64,000 nt of DNA from a virus (IMGVR_UViG_3300036944_000561:1-64000); one strand, 5' to 3'. Positions 41,564-50,324 are shown, numbered from the stretch's first letter. Notes: generated from the letters alone by a model not told the origin. Translations and numbers: made by a program.

Positions 41564-41761
41564 ATGTCAGATTTTGTTAAACGGTTAGAGCAGGAACACC
41601 AAGATTTAAATGAAAAGATTGAAAAATTAATATCTTTTTCAAAAACCGACAAATTTTCTGAACTACCTTTGATAGAACAGAAAATGTTACTGGATCAATT
41701 GAAATATATGTCGCGATACGCCGGAACATTACATTTGCGGTGTATATATTATAGATCATAA
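41564..41761 (+). CDS. Small helical-hairpin protein (possible anti-defence type)
   Basis: A 65-residue protein: FVKRLEQEHQDLNEKIEKLISF, KTDKFSELP, QKMLLDQLKYMSRYAGTLHLR. This two-helix pattern (RLxxExxxLxxKIxKL...F, then LxxQLxxMxxYxxxLxxR) is widespread in phages, including a crAss-like family. Its shape recalls the cyclic-nucleotide-binding anti-CBASS protein Acb2, but I cannot confirm kinship. Function otherwise unknown. Confidence 0.72.
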   Translation: MSDFVKRLEQEHQDLNEKIEKLISFSKTDKFSELPLIEQKMLLDQLKYMSRYAGTLHLRCIYYRS

Positions 41762-41774
41762 CAGGATACAAATC

Positions 41775-42836
41775 ATGCCGATGTGGTTGGACAAACAATA
41801 TATCGATCGGATTCGATTTAATCTGGCTGGGTTTGTTTGGAGATCTCAAAATGTCGCAAATTTTCGTTGTCCTCTGTGCGGGGATTCTCAGAGAAATTTA
41901 CGAAAAAAGCGCGGATTCTTCTTTGCTGATCATGATCATGATTGCATGAGATGGGCTTGTCACAACTGTCATGAAAAGAATGGTTGGTCTTTTGGGTTTT
42001 GGCTCAAAGATTTCGATCCTTCTTTGTATAAGGAATATCAACTAGAACTTTTCAAAGAAAGCGGACAGTCTATTTCTTCAAATCGTGAACCAGAGTGGAG
42101 GCCACCAAAGATTACTAGGACGCAACCTCTTCAAATCAAGAAATCTCACGAACTCCCTAGAGCTATTCTAGAGCACGCAACTCCCATCAGTATGCTACCG
42201 CCTGACCATATGGTCGTTCGCTATGCAGAATCCCGGAGACTCCCTGAGAAAGCAAAATCTATTCTTTGTTACACCGATGATTATAGATCACTGGTTGAAC
42301 ATCTTGATATAGAGAATGTTGATGCAATTGAAAAGTTGCCCCAGGATGCCCGGTTGATCATTCCGTTGTTGACCGAAAATTGGGAACTCATGGGTGTACA
42401 GGGAAGAGCATTAGACAAAAATTCTTTTCAACGGTATATCACCAACAAGATAAAAGAACATTATCCAAAATTGTTTGGGCTTCATTCTTTGAACAAAAAG
42501 AAGCCAATCCTGGTAGTTGAAGGTCCAATAGATTCTATGTTCCTGGGTAATGCTGTTGCCACAGCCGATTCGAATCTTCTCAGTTACGAAGCCGGGACAG
42601 TATATGTACCTGACAACCAATACAGAAACCGAGAAATCTGCAACATCGTTGAACACATCATCGATTCTGGCAAAAATATTTGCATTTTTCCGAAAGACTT
42701 AGAACACTTCAAAGACATTAATGACATGGTCATGTATGGGAACATTTCTCCGACAGATATCATGAAAATTATCGCTTCAAACACTTTCAACGGATTAAAG
42801 GCCAAAATGGTCTGGGCTACCCGGCGAGGAATTTGA
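41775..42836 (+). CDS. 61: DNA primase, gp61-like
   Basis: A 353-residue protein (T4 gp61: 342). N-terminal zinc finger Cys32, Cys35, Cys62, Cys65 (CPLCGDS, CHNC), matching T4's NxxCPxCGDS and RG. A TOPRIM domain follows with VVEGPIDSMF (about 247-256) and VPDNQ. It makes RNA primers and pairs with the gp41-type helicase. An ATG at 41781 is an alternative start. It ends with WATRRGI. Confidence 0.92.
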   Translation: MPMWLDKQYIDRIRFNLAGFVWRSQNVANFRCPLCGDSQRNLRKKRGFFFADHDHDCMRWACHNCHEKNGWSFGFWLKDFDPSLYKEYQLELFKESGQSISSNREPEWRPPKITRTQPLQIKKSHELPRAILEHATPISMLPPDHMVVRYAESRRLPEKAKSILCYTDDYRSLVEHLDIENVDAIEKLPQDARLIIPLLTENWELMGVQGRALDKNSFQRYITNKIKEHYPKLFGLHSLNKKKPILVVEGPIDSMFLGNAVATADSNLLSYEAGTVYVPDNQYRNREICNIVEHIIDSGKNICIFPKDLEHFKDINDMVMYGNISPTDIMKIIASNTFNGLKAKMVWATRRGI

Positions 42837-42857
42837 ACCAAAACCCCATTTTATTCT

Positions 42858-43406
42858 ATGAGAAATTGTAGTATCCTGTATCAAAATTCATCATATCCTA
42901 AAGAACGGACTCTGAAGCCTTTATTTGCATATGAGACTGAACACAAAGACTATCATTTCAATCTTTGTGCTGATGACAATAAACGGTATGTTTCAGACTA
43001 CTTCAAGAAGATTCGAAAAGAAGCGATGAAACTTCGCCAGGGAAATACGTGGTACACTGTAACATTTGAGTTAGATGAAAACGATAAGTTGATTATATTA
43101 GTTGATCAACGGATGATGAAAGGTAAGCCAAAAATAAAAGTGATCAATGATTTATTTGTAAATCCTTGTATCTATATTGATGTTGACAAACAAGATATGG
43201 GTGGATCAGAGATGATCGCAGCCGGGTGTAGTAAACGTCGTTCAAATCTAGAAGGTTTACGAAAAATGACTCTAGGTGGGAAGAAATTGAAACCTTTGTT
43301 GAGAAAGGCAAAAATTATCAAAGAAATGTATTGTGAGCAATTGAAAGAATTGCTGATTTTTGATAGGAACCGATGGGTTCATGATGACATTGTTGGGGAT
43401 GAGTGA
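42858..43406 (+). CDS. Hypothetical basic protein
   Basis: A 182-residue Lys/Arg-rich protein 21 bases after the primase. Not recognised. It includes a KGKPKIKVINDLF-NPCIYIDVDK segment and basic helices (GGKKLKPLLRKAKIIK), consistent with nucleic acid binding. The early promoter at 43426 begins about 20 bases after its stop. Confidence 0.72.
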   Translation: MRNCSILYQNSSYPKERTLKPLFAYETEHKDYHFNLCADDNKRYVSDYFKKIRKEAMKLRQGNTWYTVTFELDENDKLIILVDQRMMKGKPKIKVINDLFVNPCIYIDVDKQDMGGSEMIAAGCSKRRSNLEGLRKMTLGGKKLKPLLRKAKIIKEMYCEQLKELLIFDRNRWVHDDIVGDE

Positions 43407-43425
43407 AATATTTTTCAAAAAGTGG

Positions 43426-43453
43426 TTTACTTGACTTTCAAAAAGCGTATAAT
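43426..43453 (+). promoter_or_regulatory. Early promoter (TTTACT - 16 - TATAAT) with hairpin leader
   Basis: GTTTACT at 43425-43431 and TATAAT at 43448-43453. The leader carries AGGC-aatatc-GCCT, a short stem, then ACCCTTAGAGGATA before ATG 43499. Confidence 0.82.
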
Positions 43454-43498
43454 GGTTTCCAATGAGGCAATATCGCCTGACCCTTAGAGGATACGAAA

Positions 43499-44053
43499 AT
43501 GAAAATAACAGAATTAAAAAATGCTCCAGAATGGTTGAAAAACGCTGTTGTTGAAAATGAAAATGTTGAGATAGATATTTACGGCAATATTATTTGGAAA
43601 TCAGGTATTTGGAAATCAGGTACTTGGGAATCAGGTACTTGGGTATCAGGTACTTGGGAATCAGGTATTTGGAAATTGGGTCTTTGGGAATCAGGTACTT
43701 GGGAATCAGGTCTTTGGAAATCAGGTACATGGGTAGATGGTACTTGGAAATCGGGCACTTGGAAATTAGGCACTTGGAAATCAGGTACTTGGGAATATGG
43801 TACTTGGGAATCAGGTACTTGGGAATATGGTACTTGGAAAGGTGGTGAAAGTGCACTGAAATCGAAATACACCCCATTTATTAATTTCGATCTTTCTGTT
43901 TCAATTGGTTGTAAGACTATGACAATTGAAGACTGGGTGGAATGGTTTGAAAATTCTACAGAAGAATTCGAAACACCGAGAAATACCCCAGAATTCAAAA
44001 TGATTCGAGCACATTTTTACGCTGTTAAGGCATACGTGGAGGCCATGGAATGA
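43499..44053 (+). CDS. Trp-pentapeptide-repeat protein
   Basis: A 184-residue early protein. Residues about 32-117 are some 17 tandem five-residue repeats of the form GTWxS (GTWESGTWKSG and so on) with Trp at each turn centre. Five-residue repeats usually build a right-handed beta-helix, as in the DNA-mimic Qnr/MfpA proteins, though those have Leu/Phe centres. N-terminal 30 residues and a 65-residue alpha-helical C-terminal domain are non-repeated. AGAGGATACGAAA ribosome-binding site. Target unknown; DNA mimicry is speculation. Confidence 0.82.
   Translation: MKITELKNAPEWLKNAVVENENVEIDIYGNIIWKSGIWKSGTWESGTWVSGTWESGIWKLGLWESGTWESGLWKSGTWVDGTWKSGTWKLGTWKSGTWEYGTWESGTWEYGTWKGGESALKSKYTPFINFDLSVSIGCKTMTIEDWVEWFENSTEEFETPRNTPEFKMIRAHFYAVKAYVEAME
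43594..43850 (+). repeat. Tandem 15-bp coding repeat
   Basis: About 17 imperfect copies of a 15-base unit (ggtacttgggaatca), which encode the Trp pentapeptides. All other frames are also open over much of it, which gives spurious long ORFs on both strands. Confidence 0.9.
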
Positions 44054-44463
44054 AACAAACAACCCTTGCAGAACTTGGTATGAAGTCGAGTCGTTGTCCA
44101 ATAACCAATGAATTGGCTCCAAATTGTACCAGAAGAAGATTTGATAATTTTCATATAAGTTATGCGCGATATATACAAGAATATGGGTGTGATACCACGG
44201 CCATTGTATTGGATGACCGGGTATTTTTGATTCTGAATGGCTACCATGCGCCGGATTTGATAGAAGCCGCCGAAACAAGAGGAATTGATGGGTGCATTGA
44301 CATTTTTGTTGAACGAATCAGCCAGGTCAACAAACTTAGTGAGCATCTAATGGCGGTTGGAATTGAAAATGATCCTTTTCAATTATACCAAACAACCCTT
44401 GAAGTGATTGGTCTTGATAATATTGAAAAGATTAAGAATGCAGTGAAAAATCAGACAGTATAA
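44050..44463 (+). CDS. Hypothetical protein
   Basis: A 137-residue protein overlapping the end of the repeat protein by 4 bases (ATGA). Not recognised. It starts MKQTTLAELGMKSSRCPITN and contains AIVLDDRVFLILNGYHAPDLI. Co-expressed with the repeat protein from the early promoter. Confidence 0.72.
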   Translation: MKQTTLAELGMKSSRCPITNELAPNCTRRRFDNFHISYARYIQEYGCDTTAIVLDDRVFLILNGYHAPDLIEAAETRGIDGCIDIFVERISQVNKLSEHLMAVGIENDPFQLYQTTLEVIGLDNIEKIKNAVKNQTV

Positions 44464-44498
44464 TTATCGATATCAATAATGAATCTAATCTATCAACC

Positions 44499-46178
44499 AT
44501 GACAAAGAGATTCACAACACAACAATTCATCGAAAGGGCAAGAACATTACACGGAAACAAATATGATTATTCTAAAGTTGAATATGTCAATAATTCGACT
44601 CCTGTTGTAATTTCTTGCCCGGTTCATGGAGACTTTGAACAAAGACCGATGGATCATTTCAATGGAAATGGTTGCCGTAAATGTTCTATTGAGTCCAGAA
44701 ACAAAAATGATCTAGCAAAAAGAAAGGCTAAATTCATCCAAGATTCCTTGAAAATTCACGGGAACAAATATGATTATTCGAAAGTCGACTACACCAACAA
44801 TGAAAAATTGGTGACAATCATATGCCCGGTGCACGGAGAATTCGAACAATCACCCGGTGCGCATACCTCTGGAAAGGGGTGTAAACAATGTGGAATTGAA
44901 AAATGTATTGAATCTCGTTTCGAACGAAAGAAGATAGAGATATTCAGAAAGTTTAAAGAAGTCCACGGTTCGAAGTATGACTATTCGAAATCCGTCTACA
45001 TTTCAGAAACAACAAAAATGGAAATTGTTTGTCCTGTTCACGGAGTATTTCTTCAATCACCCGGCGCTCATCGTGCTGGACAGGGGTGCAGGAAATGTGC
45101 CGATGAGATGAGAGCAAACAATAAAACGATTGCCGCCATATCAACTCTAAAACAGAGATGTCTTGAAGTTCATTCTAACAAGTATTCATACCCCAACTTC
45201 GAACATTTGCAGAAGGTTGATCAACAGATTGAAATCATTTGTCCTATCCATGGATCATTTTCTCAATATGTCTACAATCATCTAGCGGGAGCCGGGTGCC
45301 CCAAATGTTCTAACACTGGACCATCAAAACCAGAGTTGGAAATTTATGAATTTATCAATTCTTTTTCTCCAAATCTTGTTGAATTGTCAAACAGAACCAT
45401 TTTAGACGGAAAAGAGATAGACATATTTTCAAAAACAAAGAATGTTGGATTTGAATTCGATGGAATTTATTGGCATTCTTCAGACTGTATTGAAACCGAT
45501 TCGTATTATTCAAAAAGGCATTTAGAAAAGACTCGCAATTGTGAAAGGAAGGGGATCCGGCTTTATCACATTTTTGAAAACGAATGGAATATGAAAAAGG
45601 ACATATGGAAATCTGTAATATTGAATTCTTTGAATCTAACCCCTGACAGAATTTATGCTCGGCAATGTAAGGTTGTAGAAGTGCCTTTAGAGGATGCGAT
45701 GGAGTTCATGACACGAACTCACCTTCAGGGAGCTATCGGCTCTCAGATTCGCTTAGGATTAGAATACAGCGGTGTTCTGGTAAGCCTTATGACCTTTGGT
45801 AAACCAAGATTCGACAAACACCATGAATATGAGTTGTTGAGATTCAGCAATGAACTGTTTCTGAATGTTGTCGGGGGAGCAAGCAAATTGTTGTCTCATT
45901 TCAAAAGAACCTATGGAACCTCTATAATTTCGTATGCTAATCGCAGATGGTCTAATGGTAATTTGTATGAGAAATTGGGATTTTCATTGGATCATCTTAC
46001 CGCGCCCGGATACTACTATACAAAAGGCGGAACGATATTGCATCGTCATTCATTCATGAAACACAAGCTAGAACACATGTTGAAAGAATTTGATCCAAAT
46101 TTATCAGAATATCAAAACATGTACAATAATGGATATAAGAGAATTTGGGATTGCGGTCAAATGGTGTATGTATTATGA
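44499..46178 (+). CDS. Homing endonuclease, zinc-finger array plus Vsr-like nuclease
   Basis: A 559-residue protein with four N-terminal repeats of about 65 residues, each HGNKYDYSxVxY, CPxHGxFxQxP, H, GxGCxxC (DUF723-type zinc fingers for DNA binding). Then a Vsr/EDxHD-like nuclease region: GKEIDIFSKTKNVGFEFDGIYWHSS and ERKGIRLYHIFENEW. The C-terminal domain (ARQCKVVEVPLEDAMEFM-THLQG and SYANRRWSNGNLYEKLGF) accompanies this nuclease type in phages. It is a free-standing mobile gene, presumably cutting phage genomes that lack it. Target unknown. Confidence 0.85.
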   Translation: MTKRFTTQQFIERARTLHGNKYDYSKVEYVNNSTPVVISCPVHGDFEQRPMDHFNGNGCRKCSIESRNKNDLAKRKAKFIQDSLKIHGNKYDYSKVDYTNNEKLVTIICPVHGEFEQSPGAHTSGKGCKQCGIEKCIESRFERKKIEIFRKFKEVHGSKYDYSKSVYISETTKMEIVCPVHGVFLQSPGAHRAGQGCRKCADEMRANNKTIAAISTLKQRCLEVHSNKYSYPNFEHLQKVDQQIEIICPIHGSFSQYVYNHLAGAGCPKCSNTGPSKPELEIYEFINSFSPNLVELSNRTILDGKEIDIFSKTKNVGFEFDGIYWHSSDCIETDSYYSKRHLEKTRNCERKGIRLYHIFENEWNMKKDIWKSVILNSLNLTPDRIYARQCKVVEVPLEDAMEFMTRTHLQGAIGSQIRLGLEYSGVLVSLMTFGKPRFDKHHEYELLRFSNELFLNVVGGASKLLSHFKRTYGTSIISYANRRWSNGNLYEKLGFSLDHLTAPGYYYTKGGTILHRHSFMKHKLEHMLKEFDPNLSEYQNMYNNGYKRIWDCGQMVYVL

Positions 46179-46187
46179 AGATAGTCC

Positions 46188-46193
46188 TAAATA
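46188..46193 (+). promoter_or_regulatory. Late promoter box TAAATA
   Basis: CCTAAATACTG 70 bases upstream of the HNH endonuclease start. Confidence 0.45.
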
Positions 46194-46262
46194 CTGTTGA
46201 GATTATAGTTGGTAGCTATGATCTCACAAACCCAAGTTCAGCACAACTCGGAGACCAGTATT

Positions 46263-46973
46263 ATGGACTATCACAAAGTATATAATCATCTAGTTTCATA
46301 CCGAAAATCAAATCGTCCCAAAAGAAAATATACCGAATCACACCACATTCTCCCTAGGTGTATGGGTGGCTCAGATATTGGAAAGAATCTAGTGATCCTC
46401 ACTGCCAGGGAACATTTCATTGCTCATCGACTACTGACCAAAATATACCCCGAACAAGGCAAACTCAAACAAGCCATGTTCCTCATGGTGAACCTGACAA
46501 GATATGCTGGATGTGTGAACTCAAGAGTATTTGAATATGCGAAGGAGCAAGCGGCTGGGGTGTATTCAAAAGAATCTTTGAAACATTGGAAAGACCCAAC
46601 GTTCAGAAAGAAGACGTGTAAAGCTATATCAGATGGATATAAAAATCCAGATGCTTTCTGTAATACTGAAGAGTCTAGAGAAAATAGAAGACAAGCGATG
46701 ATGCAATTTCATAAGAATAATGTTCTAAGACCTTGGCAAGCACCAAAGGCTACACCAACCAAACATTTGTGGGGACTTGCTCAATCATTTTATGAAATGT
46801 CTAAGTTCAATCCAAATGTTGTTGGGAAGCCTATGGGTGCAACTCGATTCAATACCAGGTATGGCGGTGGGAAGAATGTTAGGATCTTTTGGAGGATGGA
46901 ACAGATGTTCAAGGAAGGTTGGGTGCCGATTGAGGATGAGTTGTGGCTAGAGGATTTTAGTGATTCTATGTAA
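46263..46973 (+). CDS. HNH homing endonuclease
   Basis: A 236-residue protein from ATG 46263, with CGGAGACC upstream. ESHHILPRCMGGSD (His27-His28), KNLVILTAREH (Asn42, His51) and FIAHRLL form the HNH nuclease typical of phage intron and free-standing homing endonucleases, followed by KHWKDPTFRKK-type DNA-binding repeats and a C-terminal domain. It lies right before the major capsid gene on the other strand. A minor extension to 46218 is possible. Confidence 0.85.
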   Translation: MDYHKVYNHLVSYRKSNRPKRKYTESHHILPRCMGGSDIGKNLVILTAREHFIAHRLLTKIYPEQGKLKQAMFLMVNLTRYAGCVNSRVFEYAKEQAAGVYSKESLKHWKDPTFRKKTCKAISDGYKNPDAFCNTEESRENRRQAMMQFHKNNVLRPWQAPKATPTKHLWGLAQSFYEMSKFNPNVVGKPMGATRFNTRYGGGKNVRIFWRMEQMFKEGWVPIEDELWLEDFSDSM

Positions 46974-46974
46974 C

Positions 46975-47002
46975 AAAAAGACCCGCAGAAGCGGGTCTTT
47001 TT
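46975..47002. terminator. Bidirectional terminator between HNH gene and gene 23
   Basis: AAAAAGACCCGC and GCGGGTCTTTTT pair around AGAA between convergent genes. Confidence 0.85.
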
Positions 47003-47018
47003 CATGTCTAAGTGGTTG

Positions 47019-48401
47019 TTAACCAAGTAAACTTTTGAACGCGATTTTTCGAAAGTACGAGTTACTGTTGGCAACGATACCGTCAGAGGTCACGGCGGTT
47101 TGTGGAGATTGGCCTACAGGGATCTGTACGAATGGGTTAGCCACAACACCATAACGAGTCTTGAACGCCATGCGGGGTTGGAATGAATCCTGACCTGTTG
47201 CACGGAACATTTCTAACGGCACGTATGGGCAATAGAAGTAACCAGCATCCAGTTGGTTCAGACCTTTGAACGCCACAGTAGCATAGTTGATTGAACCAGC
47301 ATATGGATCAATGAACACCTGCATACCGTTAGCCAGTACGCCAGCGAATGACTGGGCAGTTGGATCAACGGTCAGAGTGCGGTTCTGAGCCAGGGCAGGA
47401 GAATAGTCCAGCATACCAGCCATTACCAGGGCAGAAGCAACGTTCGGATGACACAGAACTTTGTTACCTTTACCACGACGAGTTTCAACGGCAATGCGGT
47501 TGGCTTCAACTTCCAGGATAAACATCAGATATTTCCAACGTTCCAGATCCCAACGACCACCAACATCATTCGCCATGTCGATCACACCAGTACCAGCACC
47601 GAACTGATCAGCCTTGACAGCGGAAACGTTCATATGGCGAATCATTTCACGGTTGATTTCAGCACCGATTTCGGTTACCATCACGTCAGCCAGGATGCTG
47701 TCAACGTCTTCACCATGAACAGCCATCATGTCCTGGCGTAATTCCTGTGAGTAGTCAGCATACAGACCACGGGACTTGGCAGAAACTTGGGCTTTCTGAA
47801 TGGTGATACCAACACGAGACCAGCTGCCAGTAGCACCCAGCAATTCAGCAGCGGCTGTTGACATACCTTTACCCGCTACAGTGGCAGTCGCATCACCAGT
47901 GCCGCCTTCAACTTCCAACACAGTGAAACCGGATGGATCACCAGCAGCGGCAGTAGTTGTGTCACCTGAGTAAGCTGAGTCAGCTTCGCTCATGAACAGT
48001 TCTGGTTTGGTTTCGTTATCTCCGGCACCAGCATCAGCACCCTTACGAGCACGCAATGCGAAGATCTGACCGTCTGGAGCTGGGAGAGGCTGAACACCGA
48101 AGAATTCGTTGGCGATGTTGATAGGAGCCAGACGTTTCGCCATTGCGATCAGTACAGGTGCCCAACGGCCAGCGGTAGAAGTGGCGTTGCCGATTGCGTT
48201 ATCAGCTTCGTTCAAAGTTGATTCGCTGATGCCATCATAGCCCAGGTTTTCACGGTTCCATGCGCTCTGGTTTTCCAACAGACGGATGGTGATGTCTTCT
48301 GGAGTCAGACCACGTGAAACACTGTCTTCACCTTCGATGACAGGGGTCCATTTCTTGCGCATTGATTCAGTCACAAGACCTTTGGTATTTGCTTTAGCCA
48401 T
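47019..48401 (-). CDS. 23: Major capsid protein, gp23-like
   Basis: A 460-residue protein from ATG 48401, nine bases after AGGAG (the ATG at 48407 is too close). It matches T4 gp23 blocks: WTPVIEGE near residue 16, FGVQPLPAPDGQIFALRA, KSRGLYADYSQELRQDM-AVHGED, EINREMI, FIDPYAGSINYATVAFKG, DAGYFYCPYVPLEM and FQPRMAFKTRYGV-NPF. HK97-fold subunit of the head. In T4 the N-terminal region is removed by gp21; Glu-containing sites near residues 18-45 are candidates. A late box at 48440 precedes it. Confidence 0.96.
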   Translation of the reverse strand: MAKANTKGLVTESMRKKWTPVIEGEDSVSRGLTPEDITIRLLENQSAWNRENLGYDGISESTLNEADNAIGNATSTAGRWAPVLIAMAKRLAPINIANEFFGVQPLPAPDGQIFALRARKGADAGAGDNETKPELFMSEADSAYSGDTTTAAAGDPSGFTVLEVEGGTGDATATVAGKGMSTAAAELLGATGSWSRVGITIQKAQVSAKSRGLYADYSQELRQDMMAVHGEDVDSILADVMVTEIGAEINREMIRHMNVSAVKADQFGAGTGVIDMANDVGGRWDLERWKYLMFILEVEANRIAVETRRGKGNKVLCHPNVASALVMAGMLDYSPALAQNRTLTVDPTAQSFAGVLANGMQVFIDPYAGSINYATVAFKGLNQLDAGYFYCPYVPLEMFRATGQDSFQPRMAFKTRYGVVANPFVQIPVGQSPQTAVTSDGIVANSNSYFRKIAFKSLLG

Positions 48402-48439
48402 TTTCATTTTCTCCTGAAAATTTTATTTCGAGTCAAAAC

Positions 48440-48445
48440 TATTTA
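48440..48445 (-). promoter_or_regulatory. Late promoter box TAAATA for gene 23
   Basis: CACTAAATAG on the minus strand, 39 bases upstream of the gene 23 start. Confidence 0.65.
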
Positions 48446-48469
48446 GTGAAAAAGATTTTTCGTTTGAAA

Positions 48470-49333
48470 TTATTTGATCAATCCCAAGCGACGGAGGTTG
48501 TTGACAGCTGACTCACCAATTTTCTTGGCTTCTTCAGATTCTTCGTCTTCTTCCTCTTCATCTTCGTCATCCATGTCGCCATTTTCTTTGATGTTCATGG
48601 GGTAATCTTTGTCGGTTCCGTCAACAAATTCTTCACCCATTGTGCCGTCAGGATTCTGCTTTGACTTTCTAGGTTTGCCGTCATCGAACAGATCGTCTTC
48701 TTCGACTTTCGATTTTTCAACGATTACACGATAACCTTCACAGAGTTCTTTGAAGGATGTTTCATCTTCAAAGGCGGCTTTCATACAACGTTCCATCAGT
48801 CTACCAGCAGACACGGCAGTCATTCCTTTAGAAACAGACTCCACGATGGCTTTCTTCTTCATCTTGGTCAGTTCTTCGGTGATAGACACACTATGGCTCA
48901 AAGCGTCATTCAGACGGCTGCGAGTGGTGGCCAATTGACTTTCGAGCAGATCCAATTTGCTTTCTTCACCTTCTGGGATAGTGACGTTGAATTTTTTAGC
49001 AGATTCAACGATGCTTGCCATGAAGACTTGAGACAACTGATTGATTGCTTCATTCTGAATACCAATAGAATTTTTGTTAGCCCAATCAATGACAGTCATG
49101 CTCAGGAACTGGTCAAATTTTTCAGCAATGACTTTGGCAGCAGCTTCTGAATTGTAAGCGGCGGCTTCGGCCAATTGTTCACGAAGATCACCAATTTCTT
49201 CGTTCAATCCAGAAGTGGCTTCGTCGATTCTGGATTGAACCTTTTCTTCAACGGCTGCTTCGAAAATCGGTTTCATTTTGGCGATCAGACTTTCATTCAA
49301 GCCGTCAACACCTTCAAAAATTTTCTCAAACAT
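48470..49333 (-). CDS. 22: Prohead core scaffold protein, gp22-like
   Basis: A 287-residue, mostly helical protein with a coiled coil in the first 170 residues, a Lys-rich patch and a very acidic tail (DMDDEDEEEEDEESEEAKK). MFEKIFEGVDGLNE at the start and ESAVNNLRRLGL at the end fit the gp22 scaffold, which fills the prohead and is degraded by gp21. Located between 21 and 23 as in T4. Own late box at 49362. Confidence 0.88.
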   Translation of the reverse strand: MFEKIFEGVDGLNESLIAKMKPIFEAAVEEKVQSRIDEATSGLNEEIGDLREQLAEAAAYNSEAAAKVIAEKFDQFLSMTVIDWANKNSIGIQNEAINQLSQVFMASIVESAKKFNVTIPEGEESKLDLLESQLATTRSRLNDALSHSVSITEELTKMKKKAIVESVSKGMTAVSAGRLMERCMKAAFEDETSFKELCEGYRVIVEKSKVEEDDLFDDGKPRKSKQNPDGTMGEEFVDGTDKDYPMNIKENGDMDDEDEEEEDEESEEAKKIGESAVNNLRRLGLIK

Positions 49334-49361
49334 GATGTTGCTCCAAATGTTAACGTGAAAA

Positions 49362-49367
49362 TATTTA
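49362..49367 (-). promoter_or_regulatory. Late promoter box TAAATA for gene 22
   Basis: CGCTAAATATT on the minus strand, about 29 bases upstream of the gene 22 start. Confidence 0.6.
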
Positions 49368-49378
49368 GCGATTGAAAT

Positions 49379-50020
49379 TTATAGTCTGTTCAACGCCATT
49401 TTAAACCGACGAATTAATTCTTCGTCATTGCTGTTTTCGCGGATAAATGTATCCGCTTTGCGCCCATCAACACTGACAGGACGCCATACACCATTTTCAC
49501 AAATCCATTCTACAGATTCATGAATAGCATTTACATAACAAGCCTGACCAGAAGGACGATCAACTGTATCAACAGCAGTGATCATATACCCTGGGCGGAC
49601 ATGGTCACCCCTGACTTCACCCAAACCACGAGTTGAAACCCCCAGGTTGTACCCGGCTTCAACCAATGATCTTAGAATCTGTCCTTTGGGATTGTTCAAC
49701 ACTTCAGCGCGACCGACCGCTAGACTTTTATCCCATGTCAACGGGGTATGGATCATGGTTGCGGCTTCACTAAGTTTTGGAAATGGATATTCTGGATGTT
49801 CAACTTCACCAATTGCACGGCGATCTTGGATATAATCCCGATTGTATGCCTCAACAGCAGGGATACCCACGGTGTCCATATCATAGATACGACCGTTACG
49901 GTTTTTGGAGTTACACATCACCATTGGACCTTCAAGATACAGTTTTCGTCCAGACTCAGTGTTCTCTGTCAAAACGTCCAACTGCAGGTCACCATGATAA
50001 TTGTCAGACAAAAACTTCAT
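49379..50020 (-). CDS. 21: Prohead core protease, gp21-like
   Basis: A 213-residue serine protease (T4 gp21: 212). KNRNGRIYDMD, GEVEHPEYP (catalytic His75) and GVSTRGLGEV carry the family motifs (T4: GELNHP, SSRGLG); YMITAVDTVDRPSGQACYVNAI follows. It processes the scaffold and capsid proteins during maturation. Lies between 68 and 22. AGGAGAAATG ribosome-binding site on the minus strand. Confidence 0.92.
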   Translation of the reverse strand: MKFLSDNYHGDLQLDVLTENTESGRKLYLEGPMVMCNSKNRNGRIYDMDTVGIPAVEAYNRDYIQDRRAIGEVEHPEYPFPKLSEAATMIHTPLTWDKSLAVGRAEVLNNPKGQILRSLVEAGYNLGVSTRGLGEVRGDHVRPGYMITAVDTVDRPSGQACYVNAIHESVEWICENGVWRPVSVDGRKADTFIRENSNDEELIRRFKMALNRL

Positions 50021-50031
50021 ATCATTTCTCC

Positions 50032-50322
50032 TTACAGTCCATATGATTTACGACGAGCCATGGCTTTGCGCTGTTTCCGTGCTATCCGGTTCCATTGCCC
50101 GACTTTCTTCTTGTTTCCGCGGATTGCGCCCTTTTTGCGAGAAATTTTCTCTTTGGCTCCAATCTTCACACAAGAAGAACCATCCGGAGACGGTTTATAT
50201 CCTGACGGGCATTTCTTGACTTTGCGTTTTTCGCCACTGGCTCTGACTTTGATTTTGTATGCTTCATCCAACTCAACGATAGAACCTTCGTTGATCAGTG
50301 GCATAGCGATTTTGTTTTCCAT
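50032..50322 (-). CDS. 68: Prohead core protein, gp68-like
   Basis: A 96-residue basic protein ending in a Lys/Arg-rich stretch (KEKISRKKGAIRGNKKKVG and NRIARKQRKAMARRKSYGL). Position between the gp67- and gp21-like genes and the strong positive charge suit a gp68-type core protein (T4: 141 residues, longer). The SGYKPSPDGSSCVKI segment is unusual. Assignment rests mainly on synteny. Confidence 0.65.
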   Translation of the reverse strand: MENKIAMPLINEGSIVELDEAYKIKVRASGEKRKVKKCPSGYKPSPDGSSCVKIGAKEKISRKKGAIRGNKKKVGQWNRIARKQRKAMARRKSYGL

Positions 50323-50324
50323 GA

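Noticed and set aside
42815-42850. tRNA-like sequence at the primase end (GGAATTTGAACC)
   Set aside because: It recalls a T-arm, but the stem arms do not pair and the DNA is coding for the primase C-terminus. No tRNA gene was recognised in the window.
41961-43400. Minus-strand ORFs inside primase
   Set aside because: Lack family motifs and ribosome-binding sites; they follow codon shadows of the + frame.
43579-43998. Minus-strand ORF and CRISPR-like repeat pattern
   Set aside because: The 15-base repeats are continuous with no spacers. They code for the Trp pentapeptides in the + frame with a ribosome-binding site; the reverse frames are open only because of the repeat.
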